From Toxonevra muliebris (taxonomy: Eukaryota > Arthropoda > Insecta > Diptera > Pallopteridae): 64,000 nucleotides of DNA. The stretch covers positions 70,870,400 to 70,934,399 of the forward strand of contig OY829328.1 of NCBI GenBank assembly GCA_963691655.1, written 5' to 3'. Made by a program: the position numbers and the translations under genes. Under the pieces are notes generated by a model that saw only the letters and a list, made by a program, of their open reading frames with translations, was not told the DNA's origin and made no database searches. Shown here one piece after another: positions 59,080 through 64,000 of this stretch (its first letter is position 1; each line of letters opens with the position of its first letter).

Positions 59080-62000
59080 GATTTTCTGGTCCGAGAAACT
59101 CTTTTTTGGTCCCTATTTTGATCTAAAAAATATTCGAAAGGTGGCTCTAGAACAAAAGTTAGAATAATCAGGGGAAGTTAAATTTTGTAGTGGGGCACTA
59201 TCTATGAACCGGACGATTTTATTGAAATTTTTTGAACTATTGGTTTCTGAACCATTGGTTTTTGAACTTAGAAACCTATTTTTGGTCACTATTTGAATCT
59301 AAACAGTATTCCAAAGGTTCCTGAGCAAAAGTTTTTACAAGTTTTATAAAACTCAAAATGTATTAACCTCCTATTCTCAAAAAGTGCTTTGATGATGAAG
59401 GTTGCGAAATTCCCTTGAATTGGAGTTTTGGTATAATTTTTGGTTCAGTTTTTGAGCTGCTTTTGCTCTGTTTTTTTTACCTGTCTTTGGTTCAAATTTT
59501 GGTCTGAATTTTGTTCCAATTTCTGTTTTGAATTTTATTCTTATTTTTGTCTAAATTTTGTTTAGATAATTCATCTGAATTTTGTCTCTTTTGCATGATG
59601 GGTTTTGGCCTAGATTTTGGTCAGATTTTTGTTTCAAATTTCGGTCTGATTTTGCATCGGAATTTTTTTTTCTGGTTTCTGATCTGAATTTCGCCCTAAA
59701 TTTTGGGCTGACTTTTGGCATAAGTTTTGGGCGTATTTAAATTGGTTTAAATTGGGACTCCTTTTGCTTTGAGTTTTGGGTTGATTTTTTGCCATAAAAT
59801 TTCGCCCAATTTTTGTGCAATTTCTTGAAATTTTGTGCAACAAGGTTTTGTGGTCCAAAGAACTCATTTTTGACCTCTATTTTGATCTAAAAAATATTCC
59901 AAAGTGGCTCTACTACATAAATTAGAATAAGCAAGGGAAAGTTAAATTTTTTAATGGATCACCATATATGAATCGGCTAATTTTATTGAAATTTTGTGAA
60001 CCACGGGTTTTAGACCTATTTTTGGCTTCTATACCCCATAGGGAGCCTTTAAATAAAACTTACTATAAGTTTTATAAAACTTACAATTCAACCCCCTATT
60101 CTCGAAAAATTTTGAAGGTTACAAAAGCCCCCTGCATACCGATCCACTCTAATGAATATTGGAGTGGAATTTGCCTTCATTTTGGTCTAATTTTTGGTTC
60201 AGCTTTCGCTCTGATTTTTATCTATTTTTGGTCCAAATTTTAATCTGAGTTTTGCTTTTATTTTTATTCTGAATTTTATTCTTATTTTTGTCTGAACTTC
60301 GTACAGATAATTCATCTGAATTTGGTCTCTTTTGGGGATTTGGCTCAGATATTTAGTTTGAATTTCGGCATGAACTTCAGTCTGATTTTCGGTCTAAATT
60401 TCTTTCTAGTTTTTCGTCAGATTTTTGTTATGAATTTTGGTCTAAATTTATTTCGGGTTTTTTGTCAGATTTGCTTTGAATTTTGGTATGAATTTGGTCT
60501 GATTTTTGGTCTAAATTTCTTTCTGGGTTTTGGTCTGAATTTTGAGCTAATTTTTGATATACACTTGTTCTGATTTTTAGTCTAAGTTCTTGCTTGAATT
60601 TTGGTATAATTGTTATGCTAATTTTTGATTTAGATTTGGTCCAAATTTCTATCTAAATTTGATGTTGCTCTTGTGCTCTAAGGTTTTGGTTGATTTTGTT
60701 GTGAGTTTTGGTCTAGTTTTTAGTTTTAATCATGGCATGAAACTTGTACAGATTTTTGGTCTAAACTTGGTCCGGTTTTTGGTCTATATTTTGGACGAAT
60801 TTTTGTCTTATTTTGTGTTTATTCTCAACAAAATTTAGTAGGTTACAAAAGCCCTCTGTATGTTGATCAACTCTAATGTTGGACTTCAATTTACTTTCCT
60901 TTTGGTCTAGTTTTTGGTTGAGCTTTTGCTCTGATTTTTTATTTATATTTGGTCCAAATTTTATTCTGAATTTTGCTATTATTTTTATTGTAAATTTTAT
61001 TCTTATTTTTGTCTAAATCTTGTTCAGATAATTCATCTCAATTTAGTATATTTTGGGTGATTACGTTGGCCTGGATTTTGATCAGATATTTGGTTTGAAT
61101 TTTTTTTTTATAAATTTTGAACTGACTTTTGGTTTAAATTTCTTTCTGGTTTTTGGTCTAAGTTGTGGTCAGATTTTTTATTTCAATTTTGGCTTAAACT
61201 TCGGTCTGATTTTTGGTATAGATTTTTTTCTGGTTTTTGGTCTGAGTTTTGGTCAGATTTTTGGTTTGAATTTGGTATAATTTTTGGTCTAAATTTCTTA
61301 CCGGTTTTCTATCAGAATTTTGGTTCGAATTTTGGCATGAATTTTGGTCGGATTTTTGGTCAAAATTTCTTTCTAGTCCGAACTTTGGGCTGATATAAAT
61401 ATAATATTTTCTGATTCTTGATCGGAGTTTTGGGCAGATTTTTCGTTTGAATTTTGGCATGTATAAATTTCTTTCTGGTTTTTAGTCTGAGTTTTGGTCA
61501 GATTTTTCGTTTGAATTTTGAGATGAAATTTGGTCTAATTTTTGGTCAAAAATTTTTTTTTATGGTTTCTAGTCTAAGTTGTGGGCTGATTTTTGATATA
61601 AGCTTGGTCTAATTTTTAGTCTAAATTCTTGGCTAATTTCTGGCATAATTTTTGATATAAGCTTGGTCTGATTTTTAGTCTAAATTCTTGGCTAATTTCT
61701 GGCATAATTTTTATGCTAATTTTTAGTTTAGATTTGGTCCAAATTTGAATGTTAATTTAGTCTCGCTCTTGTGCTCTGAGGTTTGGGTTGATTTTTTCAT
61801 GAATTTTGTATGAATTGTGATATGGTTTTTAGTTTGAATTATTGCATAAAGTTGGGACAGATCTTTTGGTCTAAACTTAGTTTTGTTGTTGATCTATATT
61901 TTGGATGAATTTTTGATATGAATTGAACTAATTTTTTTCTATTTTTGGGCTGGCTGTACTCTAATTTTTGTCTTGAACTTGATCCGAATTTCGATCTGAG

Positions 62001-62290
62001 TTTGAACTTCTCTTGATTTGTTTTTTTGGTATGAATTTTAATTTGAATTCTTGTATGAAGGTTGGTCTGAATTTGATCCGGTTCTGGGTTCAAATTTTTA
62101 ATTGATTTTTTGTTATAAGTTTTGAACTTTTTTTATATAAGTTTTGAACTGATTTCTTGTTTCGAACCTTGTTTTTTTTTTTTGAGCTAATTTTGCTTTA
62201 ACTTTTAGCCTTTATGTGGTCCGAATTTCGATTTCATTTTGTAATTTTTTTATCTAAATTGTTAGCATAAATTTTGGTCTTTTTGTGAAG
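59080..62290. repeat. TTTTGGTCTGAATTT minisatellite with higher-order units of about 740 bp
   Basis: Short units close to TTTTGGTCTGAATTT or TTTTGGTCTAAATTT (about 15-18 bp, variable) fill 59420-62290. Frames at 60322-60573, 61053-61280 and others read FGLNFGLIFG-type repeats. Longer markers recur: CTATTTTGATCTAAAAAATA at 59112 and 59876, and the GGTTACAAAAGCCC / CTCTAATG / TTTTGGTCTAATTTTTGG block at about 60115 and 60840, with a weaker one at about 59397. The higher-order step is therefore about 725-765 bp. No gene. Confidence 0.8.
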
Positions 62291-62299
62291 CCCATTGAA

Positions 62300-64000
62300 T
62301 TCCTCTACTTATGTAGTTTTCCTAATAAGTTTTGGGCATTGGCAAAACCTAGTAGCAATAAGAAAATCACGAAACAGAAAAACAAGAAACAACCCCAATG
62401 AAAATATCTTGAATAAAATCAATTTAAAATGATTTAATTCAAGATGCCAATTCAATCGACTTCATTCGGAAATTGAATGGTTAATTATCTAAATTTATTT
62501 TGAATTGAATTTATATTATATTAATTTCAATAAATTTATTTGCCATTAAATTAATAATTTTTAATTAACATCGGTTTATTGAAATATAAAGTAAGTAGCT
62601 GACAAAATTCTATATATCATCCTCCTTGATCCCAAATTGATTTTTAATGCATAAAAAGTTAATTAATCAAGTATTTCAGTATTATTTTTGTATGAATAAA
62701 TTTAAATAACAATACCAAAAAAAAAAAAAAAAAAAAAAAACAATAAAATTCTTTCGTTTACGTGAGTTAAATGCAAACAGTTGTTGATACATTTCCGTGT
62801 GCTTTCTTCCAGAATTGTGAACTCATCTTGTCATTGTCATTATTTACATTAACTACTTACTTACTCCCCATATATACAAACAAACAAAGAACAACGACGA
62901 GTATTTGTTTTAAATGTCATGACTTCTTTATAATCATCTTAAATTTTTACCCATTTGATTTACGATTGTACTTTTTATGTGCCGCCCACTCATATTTTTT
63001 GTTTGTTTCGTTCTTCAATGTATTAAATCACTACAGCTGTATCCTCAGGCAAATACACTATACAACTGAAATGATTCCTTAAAGGAAACAAAATATTAAA
63101 CACAAAAAAAAAACAAAAAAAAAAGAAAGGAAAACAAAGGAAAGAAAAGAAAAAGTTATAAATATTTGTATAAATATGAGGACATAAAAATAGAGAAAAT
63201 AAAATCTAAATCAAAACAACACCACCGACACCAAACAGATAAGCCAAGTTAATGGATTTCATGGTTAACGGAAAAACAAAACAAAAACTGAATACACCAG
63301 TGAATCGTTATAAACCTTGGAAATAAAGTGCCACAATCACTCAACCAGAAAGTCCAGAGATATTCGTATTTATGTATCAAATTTATTTATATATAGATGC
63401 ATAAGCAACAACAAAACCATTAAATAGGTTGGCAGAGTAGGGGTGGATACCTAACAAATCTCCATTTTCGAAAAGCTTTTTATTTTTATTTTTTTTTTTT
63501 TTTTGATTAGTGATAAAAATTTTATTTCCTTTATAGAGATTCACTCTGCATATTCATACACTTTTCATGTCATTGAATTTTGGTTGTTTATTTTGTATTG
63601 TTTTAAGTAAATTTAATTGAAATAACGAAATGAAGTAAACCAAATGATACAATCGAACGAAACCGACTTAAAACAAGTGGCAGGGCTGTAAAATAAACTA
63701 AATCACAAACCAAACTTCGCAATGCGGAAAATCAAAACTTATAGGTGTTGGAGAAGTCCTTTCAAATTACAATGTGATATCTAAAATTTCTGTTTCTCTA
63801 AAGTTGTTGTTTGTAATTGGAAATACTTTTTTAATTTTGTTATTCAGAATTCTCTATAGTGTGATAAATTTCATCCCGATGTCTTGAATTCTAAAAAATT
63901 AAAAACAAAATTTATGAGTCAAAACTTCTTCACATAATTTCGACCTATTCCGACAGTTCGAATATTTTATCATCATTTCTTGCCCATCCTTCAAAATGTT
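62300..64000. other. AT-rich non-coding interval
   Basis: A run of about 23 A bases lies at 62718-62740, with other A/T runs at 63100-63150 and 63480-63505. CAGGGCTGTAAAATAAAC at 63682 resembles a hAT terminus but has no partner in the window. No coding exon of smooth or any other gene was seen. Confidence 0.4.

Noticed and set aside
60322..61393. FGLIFGLNFFLVFG-type repeat proteins on the plus strand
   Set aside because: Translations of the TTTTGGTCT minisatellite; all three frames and the opposite strand give similar open stretches.
63682..63700. CAGGGCTGTAAAATAAAC as a hAT terminus
   Set aside because: A single short match with no inverted partner or flank duplication in the window.
1..64000. 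CRISPR-like arrays
   Set aside because: The periodic motifs are degenerate tandem repeats or transposon features in a eukaryotic intron. They lack conserved direct repeats with unique equal-length spacers, and no cas-like genes are present.

Overview
The window is AT-rich, repeat-dense insect DNA. It most likely comes from a higher fly (schizophoran Diptera). Two clues support this: two exons that read as the hnRNP L orthologue smooth (sm), and a mixture of mariner/Tc1-type, LOA-like and CR1-like, Helitron-like and MITE-like repeats typical of large dipteran genomes. I see no prokaryotic genes, rRNA, tRNA or CRISPR. Nearly every long reading frame belongs to a transposable-element relic or a translated tandem repeat.

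Host gene: two consecutive + strand exons of smooth lie at about 33632-33810 and 34306-34398, separated by a 495-bp intron. They encode the linker before RRM3 and the first strand of RRM3 (VMMVYGL). Both have good splice sites and phase-0 junctions. The next exon, which should complete RRM3, is not in the remaining 29.6 kb. RRM3 is therefore interrupted by a very large intron, and most of the window is probably smooth intron.

Layout. 0.2-1.8 kb: degenerate 15-bp minisatellite. 5.3-7.2 kb: degenerate satellite of about 95-100 bp. 9.0-12.3 kb: nested relics (mariner, D37E Tc1-like transposase, CR1-like LINE, minus-strand Helitron-like element). 12.9-13.4 kb and 17.7-18.9 kb: a hAT-like foldback family filled with GACTCC/GGAGTC minisatellite; the second copy splits a satellite of about 105 bp. 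15.7-16.6, 22.8-24.9, 44.65-45.24 and 50 kb: LINE 3' relics. 24.9-26.1 kb: Transib-like TIR element. 29.7-31.9 kb: a MITE whose right end was hit by an intact DD37D mariner. 34.7-36.9 kb: AG-rich repeat with a deleted mariner and a perfect 27-bp-arm palindrome. 36.9-40.1 kb: mariner, D37E and CR1-like LINE compound. 43.2-44.6 kb: two MITEs. 45.3-47.1 kb: two Helitron-like copies. 51.6-53.3 kb: an unclassified TIR element with six copies of a 15-bp motif. 56.6-57.9 kb: second intact DD37D mariner. 59.1-62.3 kb: TTTTGGTCT minisatellite with higher-order units of about 740 bp.

The most notable signals are the unclassified 51.6-53.3 kb element, the pair of 1288-bp DD37D elements with open frames, the same mariner/D37E junction occurring at two loci, and several TIR elements recognisable only by their ends. 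Identities were judged by eye from translation and motif; no database search was possible.
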